From Eucommia ulmoides (Eukaryota > Streptophyta > Magnoliopsida > Garryales > Eucommiaceae), in NCBI GenBank assembly GCA_016647705.1, contig CM028325.1, positions 31,538,474 through 31,602,473 of the forward strand: a stretch of 64,000 nt of DNA, given 5' to 3'. Below are positions 11,440-21,449 of the stretch, piece after piece (positions within the stretch are counted from its first letter, which is position 1; the number at the start of each line of letters is the position of its first letter). Below the pieces are notes generated by a model. That model was not told where the DNA came from, did not search any database, and saw nothing but the letters and a program-made list of their open reading frames with translations. A program made the position numbers and the translations under genes.

Positions 11440-12656
11440 TGTAACAACCCAGTTTTCCAAGGCCACCATGTGGTTTCTCCTATAGAAAATTCTACCACAA
11501 ATATTTTACCATTTATAAATAAATTAGTATTATTACTGATTCTGCTCTGATACCACTCTGTAATGGCTCGGTCTACTAGGGTCGGCACACGGTTTCTCTC
11601 CTCGGAGAATTGAAACTAACACCGAGCGACCAATTTCCTATTATTAATAAAAAATTGAGGAATGTTACAATTCGATGACGATAATTATAATCAATTTATC
11701 GACTTGATTTTACAACCGTAAATAACAAATGCAATTATTTTTATTAATTGAATTATTCGATTCAATTTTTACAATAATAAATAATAAATTCAACTATTTC
11801 AAATTCAATACAAATTCGAATAAAATTCTACTCGTCGTTTCGTTCCCACCGGCCCTACAATCAAAACTATAGGGTTGTGAGCCAACGCTCAGTAGAACTT
11901 CAACACCTCTAATACGTGCATTTAACAAATAAAATATATTGACATGATTTCCACATAATATTCATATAATCATAATTATTTCATAAAGTTTAACAGCTAC
12001 AATTCAACAACAATAATAACGTAAATTACACAATAGAACAATTAAATACATATATTAAAAGAGTTAGAAATTTTACCTAAAATCCGAAGACGAAATTTGA
12101 ATCGTAATATTTTCGTCGCTAAAAATCATCCAGATTTCTTATTTATCATATATATGTACATATTATTCCTTCCCAAATTCCAAACTCGTGGCTCCATTCC
12201 TTGCTGCTCATAATGACAATGAAAACTCCCCCCTAATATGAAGTTACGGTCACACACACATATATATGATATAAGTAGAATTACATTGATCAACACCCTC
12301 CTATTTTTTTCCCATGTTTCGACACTTATATGGATATATATTATAATATTATATATACATGTGTCACTATGCATGATTATATATATCTCTTGGCTCATTT
12401 GATTTCCTTCATTAAGAAGGAAATCATTTGAGCCTTATATTTATTTATTTAGTTAGTTATTTACATTAAACCCTCCCTAAAATAAAATAATTAACATCAT
12501 AGTCCCAAAATAATTAAAAATCAACTTAGAATTAACATTCAATTCCCTAAAAATTATCAAATATTATTTATACTATAAATTCACAAAACAATCCCAAAAA
12601 TATTAAACTTATATAAAATAATATTTTTCAAAAATATAAATTTTCGGGGTATTACA
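11440..12656 (-). mobile_element. L-family Gypsy LTR relic with stub of body
   Basis: Bounded by a perfect 5-base target duplication CTTAT (11435-11439 and 12657-12661). The minus-strand LTR occupies 11561-12656 (ends TGTAAT... and ...GGGGTATTACA on the plus strand). Just left of it, 11549-11560 is the complement of the initiator-Met primer-binding site TGGTATCAGAGC. The first roughly 100 bases (11440 on, TGTAACAACCCAG) are an end piece of the partner LTR. Nearly all of the element is lost, and it is an old fossil. Confidence 0.75.
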
Positions 12657-12779
12657 CTTATAACTTGACCATCAATCTCTTTTATATTCGATGTGAGATA
12701 AACCCAACACAAATATCACTAGAGATGTAAGGAAAATGTATCTGACTCAACATAAAAGTGATATTTTCATTGTTGGGTT

Positions 12780-13145
12780 GAGTAATGAGATGAAAACTAT
12801 AATGAAAAATGCTTGAGGTTTCTCTAAAGGTCCCATGAGATATTTGGGTGTCTTTGTTGTCTACTAAGTTTACAATTTAAGATTGTAGGCCTCTTTTAGA
12901 GAAGATAAAAAGGCATTATTAAATCTTGGAGGAATGGATATTTAGTCTCACACCAAGTGTGGGTGTGGGAACACTCGTGAGTATACCAAAAAAACATATT
13001 TTTACCTGTCATCTCATGATTCTTAACAAAGTGTTTCATAAGCTTGATCAGATACTGAGGCAATTTCTTTGGTCTCGGGTGGATATGAAGTTCAATGGTA
13101 GTAAAATTGCTTGGAGTAGGGTGTGCAAACCTACGACTTAGGCCA
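12780..13145 (+). pseudogene. LINE (L1-type) reverse transcriptase fragment
   Basis: The frame covering 12926-13141 ends with ILRQFLWSRVDMKFNGSKIA followed by WSRVCKP. This is the conserved stretch after the RT palm of plant L1-type LINEs, usually of the form I..LR.FLWSG......KVAW..VC.P. Upstream, in another frame, GPMRYLGVF around 12828-12856 matches the PLRYLGVPL segment of the same family. The reading frame shifts between the two parts and there is no start, endonuclease or tail, so this is a truncated, decayed insertion. A possible further piece (NEIKWLANHKGK) lies near 13617. Confidence 0.7.
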
Positions 13146-13770
13146 TATGTAATAACCGCTTGAATTTTAAGTACTAAAAATATTATATTCAATTTTTTAA
13201 CATTTTTAATTTAAAAAAAATATTTTTTTTTTATAAATTTTTATTCCAAAAATAATTTTTCCAACTTTATTTTTCTAAAGTATTATCTCTCTATTTTTTT
13301 TTTAATTTAATATTTTATCTATCTATAATTTTCTTTATATAACCTTTTTTTTTTTTAGATTTTATAGTAATAGTATAAAATGTTGGTTGTGATAATTAGA
13401 TATTCTATAGTATTAATTGATAAGTGCTAAAAAAATTAAGTGAATTACACTTCAGTTAAAATTTTGAATAATTTTTTAAGTGATTGTTTAATTTTATTAT
13501 CAAACACATTTAATTTGATAAAGATTTAATGCATTCAATTTTAATTATTTAATTGCGTTATTTAATGGGACCTAGTATTAGAAACATATTGAAAATGGAA
13601 CAAAGTTCTTATAAATGAGATCAAATGGCTTGCTAACCATAAAGGTAAGTTTATTTGGCAGCAATTTTGAGACAAGGGTAAAATATTCGTTTGTGTTAAG
13701 TATAAAACCACTTATTTGTCTTCGTTACTATACTATTAAAAAATTAATTAAAGTTATCTAATAAAATAGT
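13146..13770. other. AT-rich spacer, possible LINE remainder
   Basis: A long T/A-rich stretch (13150-13560), then about 190 bases in which EIKWLANHKGK can be read, reminiscent of the C-terminal end of LINE ORF2. The match is too short to be firm. No other gene signal was seen. Confidence 0.35.
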
Positions 13771-16141
13771 TGTTGTCCTAGTGATCTACCCAAGAGAGAA
13801 GGTGAATTGGGTAGTAATAAAAATTATCAAATAATTAACACTTTAAAATTCAAATAATTAATTTTATCATAAATTAATTATTATCTTTATAGCACAACGG
13901 ATAAGTGTTATTAGCTAGGTGCACACCCAAACAATAGAAATTAAATAAATTAAACAAAGTAGCACACAAGGATATATCCTGGTTTACCAAATTACTCTTA
14001 GCTAATCTAGTCTTCCGGGTCCCACGGAGATTTGCACCCATTCAACCACTAAGATTCCTTTAAATAGGTAGGAACCAAACTTTTACAAATAATTTTTTTT
14101 CGCAAGCTCAAAATCAACTTTTACAATTTCTTTTCCTAGTCTCAGAAATAACCTTATCTTTTTCCTAAACTCAAGACTAACCTTATTTTTTTTCTCAGAC
14201 TCAAGACTAACCTAATCCTTTCACAAGTTAAGGACCAAACCTAATTCTTTTATACCTTAGGCTAAGAATTAAACCTCACAATCACTCCAAATATCATTTT
14301 ACCCAGTAAGGTGTGAACCGTTACAAATTTACTCAAAATAATTCTAGTCAGGAAAAATTACCCCTATCTCATTTCACGAGAAAAGAGTAACATAATCTTT
14401 TTGTACTCTAGGCAAAAATCAAACCTCAATCTCTTTACCGGAAGAGATTGAAACCAGCTATTCCTGATTAGATACTCCCAATAGTATCCAATCCGCACAC
14501 AACTCACCAATTACAAAATTGATAAATTTTTTTCCACTTGGAGTTTTTATCACCCCAGATTAATTTGAACTCAATTAATATCCCGAAACTAGTGATAAAA
14601 ATAAAGTAAGAATTTCAAAATCTAATTTTAACAAAAACGAGTAGCACACAATTTAGCACGTAATTAGATTTTCACAATAAATCATTTCAAAAAATTTCAA
14701 TCAATTTAAAATTTAGAAAAACGATTTCAAATATCAATATTCCAAGTAGTAAACAATAATATCAAATAACAATTAATAGCAAAGACTTGGAACGATCTCA
14801 CCAGGAATCTACCGAATGAATAAAGAATAAATAGTAATGAAACTTCAAATCGATAACAGCAATAATCCACAGCAAATTTTCTCAAGAACAATTCTCAGAA
14901 ATAATCTCACAATACACTCAGTATAAATTCAGAATAATCACTCTCAAAAAGCTCAGGAACTTAGTAACTCTTGAAATTTGATTGATTGAGATTATTGGAA
15001 TCTTAAAAACACGTCTATTTATTGGGAATTGAAACAAGCCCTCCAACGGTTAGTTCCCACATATCATGATAATTAATTGCACTTACAGACCCATTATATT
15101 ATTATGACTCAATCCTGATTCAATTCACTCAATTATATCTTTTAAAATATTCAATTTAGTCCCTCAAATGTTTTCTCAAACTCAATTAGATAGAATATAC
15201 AGAATTAAATGTACCAATTTGATAAATAATCAAACTATATGAACCATATCTATAGGGATATTCAAATATCAATCACATGTTTCAAATAACATCAAATCTC
15301 TAAGATATTTCTTTGATCTTATCCATAAAACGGCTAGTAACGGCTACTTTTTGAAAAAATCCACGAAATCCTCTAAACCTGAAACCAAACAATTGGTTGA
15401 CCAAACAATCACCATAGGTCAACCGATCGATTCAGGTTGTAGCCCAAGCCAAAAGTTCTGGCCTGTCGGTCGACCGCTACTTCTAGGTCTGTTAACCGAA
15501 CGATTCAGAGAGTTCTCCAGGCCAAAATCCAGCTATGGTAGGTCGACCACTCCACTTTGGTCTGTCGACTTAATGATTCAGAGAGTTTCACCTTTGGCCA
15601 CAGGTCGACCTAGCTGTCGACCAAACGATTCAAAGACTGAACCGTTTTCTAGCTCTTTTTTATCGGTTGACCGAACCATGTTGGTCGGTTGACCAATCCT
15701 GTTGGAATTTCTCTTCCTTAATCAATTTTTAACTCAACCCTTCAACATTTTTACCCCTTCACTTTAAATCAATTTTAATTTCTAATATTTCTTAAATCAA
15801 TATTTCTTCTTCAATTTCACATAGGAGCAAATATGTTTAACTAATTAGGATCCTATCAAAAACACACATAATCATAAAATCATTTTTGTGTTGTATGTGA
15901 TCCTAATCGGGATACTTTAAGAGTAAAAATTAACCTAAATTGTTTTTCCCTAGATTCTTCAAAATTCTCGGTCTCTTAATACTCTTCTTTTTGTCAGTCT
16001 CTTATATCCATAACCTTATTTCGACAATTTTTTTCATGATTAAAATATCATTGGAACTTTATCACTAAAACACTCAATAAACTCATTAATTCCACAAAAA
16101 ACATCAACATTTAATTATTCATCAAAATCTTAAGATCAATA
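13771..16141 (-). mobile_element. SIRE-type Copia solo LTR, about 2.4 kb
   Basis: On the plus strand it runs from TGTTGTCCTAGTGATC to TTAAGATCAATA, the complement of the other SIRE LTRs in this window. Flanks ATAGT (13766-13770) and ATAAT (16142-16146) form a 5-base target duplication with one difference. No primer site or pol sequence adjoins either end, so it is a solo LTR left by recombination. It contains the GTCGAC-rich cluster at about 15390-15700. The 113-residue open frame there (15351-15692) is not a gene. Confidence 0.8.
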
Positions 16142-17407
16142 ATAATGACTCTTATAATCCTTTTAAAATCATTACAATATTGGTCAACTTTGATTTTAAT
16201 TTTTTAATTTTGTTTATTTAATACATTTTTAAAACTATTTTTTAATTTTTTTTGAGATCAAAGGATGATTGTAATATTTGTTTTTAGTATTTAAAGAGTA
16301 GTTAGTACTGAATTTTTTAAATTTATAATTTTTTATGTAATACGTTTTCAATTTCAATTTTTTTATTACTTTTGAGATTAACTGATAATTTATTTTTTTA
16401 TATATTTTTAAAGTATTTAAAGAGTATTTACTTCTGAATTTTTTAAATTTAAAATTATATTAAAAATTAAATATTTTTTATTTATAAAATTTAATTACAC
16501 TTTATATATAAACTGTTTGATTTAGTTACATTTTTTTAATTGTTTGGTGAAGTTATATGAGACTTTATTTAGTAATACTTTTGATCAGATTCAAAATAGT
16601 GAGCTTGTAAATTTTCTAATTACTATTTTAACTTCTTTTTTTTTTTTTTTTTTTTTTATTTCTATTCGTATATGAAATCGGTTGCATCAAAAATAAAATT
16701 AAAGTTTTTCATTACTTCTATCAACATTTAATATAAGAAACAAAGAAAACAAAAATTGAAAAAAAAAATTAAATTAAAAATCTAGTAACCAAAGTATTTA
16801 TTGTTTTTTTATTATTTATTTAAAAATTTATTTTTAATTCAAAAGGGACAGAATTTTCATTCTATGTAAAGAATAAATTATAAAAAAAAAAAATATGTAA
16901 AATGAAATTAGATGTCATCTATTCGCAGAAATTTTGGATTGTCGTTGTTGGGTTTCAAAAATAACGAGGGACCAAGATATTTTCTAGATGACAGAATGTA
17001 TCGTTATATGTTTTTCGATGACAGATGATGTCAGTGAAATTTAACCACTAAAATATCAATGTATTGAAAACTCACTATTTCAAAAAAAAAAAAAAAAATT
17101 CATTCATCTCCACTATATTAATAATAAATAAAAATTAAATTGACTGAAGTTACTATATTAGTGATAAATAATAGTTAAAACTCATTTAAATAAAATGTTT
17201 AAAGAACATAAATTGAAAAAAAATCAAAAGATGAAATTTTGTGATTTACTTTCTTATGTAAATTCTAAAATTTCAAACTCATTAATTTTGAGTGTTTCGG
17301 TTAATAGTTCTACTTCGTAATCCAGAATTTTCTTAATTTTCTTTTTCTTTCCTTTGTGTTTTGTATTCTTGTTTTTCAATTCTGCGAAATAAAAGAAAAA
17401 GAAATCT
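16142..17407. other. AT-rich intergenic DNA with a 120-bp tandem duplication
   Basis: No gene is seen. About 120 bases beginning TTTGAGATCA at 16251 recur, diverged, from 16371 (TTTGAGATTA), both ending with an AGTATTTAAAGAGTA...CTGAATTTTTTAAATTT block. A T-run lies at about 16637-16659 and an A-run at about 17081-17098. Confidence 0.6.
17396..17400 (-). terminator. Pol III T-run after the tRNA-Asp-like gene
   Basis: On the minus strand TTTTT begins seven bases beyond the tRNA 3' end. That is the expected place and form of an RNA polymerase III terminator, so the locus may still be transcribed. Confidence 0.5.
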
Positions 17408-17480
17408 CGCCGTTACCTGGGATCGAACCCGTTGTTACCCTCGTGACAGGCGGGAATACTTACCACTATACTACAACAAC
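17408..17480 (-). tRNA. tRNA-Asp(GTC)-like gene, probably degenerate
   Basis: The minus strand reads as a plant nuclear tRNA-Asp: acceptor start GTTGTTG, D-arm with an intact A box (TAGTATAGTGG), anticodon loop CTGTCAC with anticodon GTC at 17445-17447, and T-loop with an intact B box (GGGTTCGATCC). The acceptor stem pairs with G-T wobbles. The anticodon stem has one G-A mismatch, the T stem has about two mismatches, and the variable loop is one base longer than in the usual 72-base plant form. CAA immediately upstream and a T-run downstream are the usual plant tRNA gene flanks. I infer a tRNA-Asp gene losing function; an active but unusual gene is not excluded. Confidence 0.75.
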
Positions 17481-17721
17481 TTGATGATTCTTTTGATTTC
17501 CATGCATATTATATATGATGTCATCTTGTTTAACTTCCAATATAGTCTAGTCCAAAATCTATTCTTTTTATTCATTTCAATATATAAAATTACATAATTG
17601 TCCTTTAAATTTTTAAAAACTAAAACACACTTTTCACCTTTATTTATTTATATAGATATATATTCTATGCTTACAAACTTTTAACACATTACAAATATTA
17701 TTTATATCTATCTATAACTAT

Positions 17722-18116
17722 TATAAAAATAAAAAATTTATTCTTGTTCTTAAAAGATTAAAAAAAAAAACTCAAAATTTTACTTATTATTCATGTGAGA
17801 AATATTTAATATATATAATAAAAAATTTACATATATACACAAATTTTCCTCTTCAATATTTTTATTTACAATATAGAATTAAAAATTGCAATAAATTGTT
17901 CATTGTTTATAAAAATAAAAAATTTATTCACTGTTTATAAAAATAAAAAATTGTTCTTAAAAGATTAAAAAAAACTCAAAATTTTAATTATTATTCATGT
18001 GAGAAATATTTAATATATATATATATATATATATAATAAAAAAATTACATATATACACAAATTTTCCTTTTCAATATTTTTATTTGCAATATAGAATTAC
18101 AAATTGTAATAAACTA
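17722..18116. repeat. Tandem duplication, unit about 190-210 bp
   Basis: Two neighbouring copies (about 17722-17909 and 17935-18116) share the order AAAAATAAAAAA, TTCTTAAAAGATT, ATTATTCATGTGAGAAAT, ACATATATACACAAATTTTCC and AATATTTTTATTT. The second copy has a longer (TA)n run at about 18013-18034. This is noncoding, AT-rich sequence. Confidence 0.7.
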
Positions 18117-19239
18117 ATGTAAAAACAAAATAGCATGAGTATTTTTGCATTATTCAATTAAAAATAATATTTTATTTTGCATAAAAAATACTCAACTATT
18201 CAATAGAAGCCTAAAAATGTGTACTTAAAAAGAATTTTTAAAGCAATTGTTTGTGGGATTTTTCCATCTAAAATTGTTTTAATTTTGAAAAAAAAAATTG
18301 TAGACATTCTTTTACTTATATAATTTATAAAAAAATATCTTAAAGTATTATTTGATTGTTAGTGTATGACATACTAATTCGGTGAACGATTTTTATAATT
18401 TCATTTATAAGTCATAATTTTACATCTTTAAGACATTGAATATTATTTTGTACTATATAACACTAAAATTATAATTAATTTGACAATCTGTAACCCCATG
18501 TAATTTGTATATATGTATTTTTTTTATTATATTAAGTGTTGCGATTATTATCATTATTTAAAATTAAAAAAAAAATATAAGAGAAAAGAAATATTAGAAT
18601 TTCAATAAGTTTAGAATGCTCTGTTAAATTTTATATGATTCTATGACTTTATTTCTTTAATATAGAATTCTAGGGAATTTATAGAGGAACTTTACTACTT
18701 TCAATACAATTGTCACCTCATTTATCGATTTATAGTTCATCATCACTATTAAAGTTTCTATCAATATTCATTTGTTTAGGTAGAATAAAAAAATTAAAAA
18801 TTAAAAGTTGCTTTTTTTTAACTTTTTTTCAATTAAAAATATTTAATAGATGACAAATATATTAAATTTCACTGATTTTTTTTACTTAATTTGAAATTCT
18901 TTTGTTAATTATAACTAATCTAAAATTATTAATGAATATTTTACATATCATTTTTTTAGTAACAAAAGTGGTGGTGCAAATGACAACATAGATTATAGGG
19001 ACACAAAAAATCAATAACGTGTTATTAAATGGACCATGAACCTTACTTGTAAGCAATTTTTTTTTTTTAATTTTAATAAAATATATAACATTAAAATTTT
19101 ATTGTAATTTTTTTATTAATGACGGGCAAAGATTTGTCCGTGCTCTCCTCCTTGTATTATACTAAAAATAAATCATTTTCAGGTATTTTTGTTTAGATAT
19201 CACATTCTCTCTTTCATTACCAAAGATAGATAGATCGAA
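18117..19239. other. AT-rich intergenic DNA, nothing recognised
   Basis: AT-rich DNA without open frames, RNA genes or repeat ends that I can identify. It forms the distal 5' flank of the AOC gene. Homopolymer A and T tracts are frequent. Confidence 0.5.
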
Positions 19240-19414
19240 AAGATGTTAATCCGATTGATAAAGAAAGATGACCATTTTTTTGTTAGTTCGAATCCGCACT
19301 TCAAAAATTAAATCTCGAATTCAATCTTAAATATATCAGACCAATGTAGAGAAATTATCTTTTAATATTATAAAAAAATGATTAGTCCACATGTGTATAA
19401 ATTTATTTCAACAT

Positions 19415-19457
<43 letters not shown>
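19240..19457 (+). mobile_element. Probable tRNA-derived SINE with A-tail
   Basis: The stretch at about 19246-19263 (TTAATCCGATTGATAAAG) resembles the A box of plant SINEs, and AGTTCGAATCC at 19285-19295 resembles the B box, at the spacing normal for a tRNA-derived head. A body of about 130 bases follows and ends in 36 uninterrupted A residues (19422-19457). No convincing target duplication was found. An A-tail this pure suggests either a fairly recent insertion or later microsatellite growth. Confidence 0.55.
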
Positions 19458-19458
<1 letters not shown>

Positions 19459-19523
19459 GTGATATGGATTTTACATTTGATTTTTGGCCGTAATACACAT
19501 GGATTCTCTCCACAATTCACAGC

Positions 19524-19529
19524 CACGTG
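19524..19529 (+). promoter_or_regulatory. G-box CACGTG upstream of AOC
   Basis: A perfect palindromic G-box in the context AGCCACGTGCT, about 115 bases before the TATA box. G-boxes bind bHLH factors such as MYC2, which activate jasmonate pathway genes, so this fits positive feedback on AOC. The function is inferred from sequence and position only. Confidence 0.6.
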
Positions 19530-19571
19530 CTAAAAAAATTCATATTTAATAACATAGAATATGGAATCGCT

Positions 19572-19577
19572 TTGACT
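19572..19577 (+). promoter_or_regulatory. W-box-like TTGACT
   Basis: TTGACT matches the WRKY-binding W-box (TTGACY). A second TTGAC core followed by A lies at 19592-19597. Both fall between the G-box and the TATA box. The motif is short and its function is inferred. Confidence 0.35.
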
Positions 19578-19641
19578 CCCTCTCCCCCCTTTTGACACGC
19601 CGTCCACCGATGAAAGGAGGCCGGTAGTAGCTTCACACTTC

Positions 19642-19649
19642 TATATATA
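19642..19649 (+). promoter_or_regulatory. TATA box of the AOC gene
   Basis: TATATATA followed by CACTCGCG lies 94 bases before the start codon. Transcription would begin about 30 bases downstream, giving a 5' leader of about 60 bases that is pyrimidine-rich (CT repeats at about 19692-19724), a common feature of highly expressed plant genes. Confidence 0.6.
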
Positions 19650-19735
19650 CACTCGCGTATACCCATCTCTTCTCCCATCATATATACAAACATCTCTCTC
19701 TCCCTTTCTCTCTCTCTCTCTCTAGAACATTATCG

Positions 19736-20918
19736 ATGGCTGCCGCTGCTTCTTCTTCTTCAGTCACCGCTGCTGTACGAAGAATCATTTCTTCCTCTGT
19801 ACAACTACCACCTACCACCGCTGCCCAAAATCGCCACCTCTCATTCAACCTCTCCAACACCTTCCTCTCTCAAAACCTCACACTCACCACCGCCGCCGCC
19901 GCCGCCGCCACCACCGCAACCGGGAGATCATTCGCCTGCAAATGCCGGAGCAACCCAACGGAACCCAGTAATTGTTTTTCCTTTCAATTCTCCGACCAGG
20001 CCCCCCTCCCCCCAACCCCCAAAAAAAAACGTCTGATTCGTTTAATTCGAGTTTCTAATTTATTTATTTTTTTGTTTTTTCTTTTTGGGGAATCAGTCAA
20101 AGTGCAGGAATTGTGTGTGTATGAGATGAATGAACGCGACCGTGGAAGCCCTGCTTACCTTCGATTGAGCCAGAAATCAGTCAATTCCCTCGGCGATCTT
20201 GTCCCTTTCAGTAACAAAGTAAGACCTTAATCTCCCCTTTTCTTTCGGGGTTTGTTCGATCATTAAGAAATTTTGTTTTTTTATCGCTACCCAGATCATC
20301 CGAATCTTTTGATTTTTCCAAAAAATCGGTAACAGTAGGACTTTTGACTTGAATTTGTTCTTGATTCCATATTCTCCTCAATCTAGCAGCTCATTAAATG
20401 TAAAAGCATTTATTCTAAATGGGTTTTGTTAGAGAGAGAGAGACACGGAGGAAAACATTCTAGAGAGAGATTGGGGAGACCTTTATTCTAATGGCTAATT
20501 TCTTTCGTTGTGGCAGCTCTACACCGGAGATCTGCAGAAGCGGGTGGGGATAACGGCCGGAATATGCGTCCTGATCCGAAACGAGCCGGAAAAGAAAGGC
20601 GACCGTTACGAGGCCATCTACAGCTTCTACTTCGGCGACTACGGTCACATCGCCGTGCAGGGACCCTACCTGACCTACGAGGATACGTACCTCGCCGTGA
20701 CTGGAGGCTCCGGCGTCTTCGAGGGGGTGTACGGTCAGGTGAAGCTGCAGCAGATCGTGTTTCCGTTCAAGCTGTTCTACACTTTTTACCTGAAGGGTAT
20801 ACCGGATCTTCCGGCAGAGCTGCTGGGTGCGCCGGTTACGCCGTCGCCCAAGGTGGAGCCGGCGACTGCTGCTAAGGCCAGCGAGGCCGGCGCCACCGTC
20901 GCCAATTATACTGATTGA
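19736..20918 (+). CDS. AOC: Allene oxide cyclase, chloroplast precursor
   Basis: Converts the unstable allene oxide from allene oxide synthase into cis-(+)-12-oxo-phytodienoic acid in the plastid stroma, the step that fixes the stereochemistry of jasmonates. Three exons, 19736-19967, 20097-20218 and 20517-20918, with GT-AG introns, give 251 residues, normal for the family. Residues 1-77 are rich in Ala, Ser and Thr, as in a chloroplast transit peptide. The mature part opens [20 protein letters not shown] and ends ATVANYTD. Mapping onto Arabidopsis AOC2 numbering (offset 64), the active-site residues Glu23, Asn25, Ser31, Pro32, Asn53 and Cys71 are all present as E87, N89, S95, P96, N117 and C135. 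The first ATG opens the transit peptide after a CT-rich leader. Family enzymes work as trimers. Exon 3 is much GC-richer than the flanks. I see no damage, so it is probably functional. Confidence 0.95.
19968..20096 (+). other. AOC intron 1 (129 bp, stop-free and in frame)
   Basis: It begins GTAATTG after codon position 1 of residue 78 and ends TTTTTGGGGAATCAG. Its length is a multiple of three and the exon frame continues through it without a stop, adding 43 residues if retained. The acceptor is preceded by a T-rich tract, so normal removal is expected. Confidence 0.85.
20219..20516 (+). other. AOC intron 2 (298 bp)
   Basis: Donor GTAAGACC after ...FSNK and acceptor TTGTGGCAG before LYTGDL. 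It lies between codons (phase 0). It contains in-frame stops, unlike intron 1, and an AG-rich patch (AGAGAGAGAGACACGG) near 20431. Confidence 0.9.
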
Positions 20919-21401
20919 TTGGTGGTTATGATGATGATGATGATGGTGATGAGACATGGGTATGGTGATGATGGGGATTATTAATGATGATGATGCGCAA
21001 ATAACAAGCTAATACGACGTCGTGACGCTGTATATGCTTGTCGTGTTGTACTTTTACTTTTGGGACAACGCCCTTTATTTGTAGCCAAGAGTTTCTATTA
21101 AATTCTTGTATTTATTTTGCATCAAATTACAAAATATCACAAGCATATTTCTCCCACAATTTTAATTTATCAAAAAAATAGTTGAAGAGAAATCGGATAA
21201 ATTAATATTTTTTTAATAACTTGATTTGATGTCAGTAAACACATAATTCATTAATAAACTATTGTATTTTAATATGAAAATAAATTTATAATAATTTTGA
21301 TAAATAATCAAACTCAGATTTGGGACTTTAACGTCACTCCTTAATTTGCACATGTGAACCTCAATAATCAATCTTGTGATATTACCTGTAAAGTTAGTAT
21401 T
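20919..21401 (+). other. AOC 3' UTR and downstream flank
   Basis: After the stop come ATG/GAT trinucleotide runs (about 20927-20992), then a likely 3' UTR. ATTAAA at 21097-21102 followed by TTGTATTTATTTTG is a plausible weak plant polyadenylation region. From about 21120 the DNA is AT-rich with nothing recognised until the R LTR begins near 21402. Confidence 0.5.
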
Positions 21402-21449
21402 TGTAATAACTTTATCTCAAGTACTAACATTTAATATTATTCTCAAAAT

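Noticed and set aside
15351-15692. 113-residue open frame
   Set aside because: Lies wholly inside the GTCGAC-rich part of a minus-strand SIRE solo LTR.
20460-20957. 165-residue frame on the minus strand and a 121-residue frame in another plus frame over AOC exon 3
   Set aside because: Shadows of the GC-rich AOC coding exon; the His-rich start comes from the ATG/GAT repeat in the 3' UTR.
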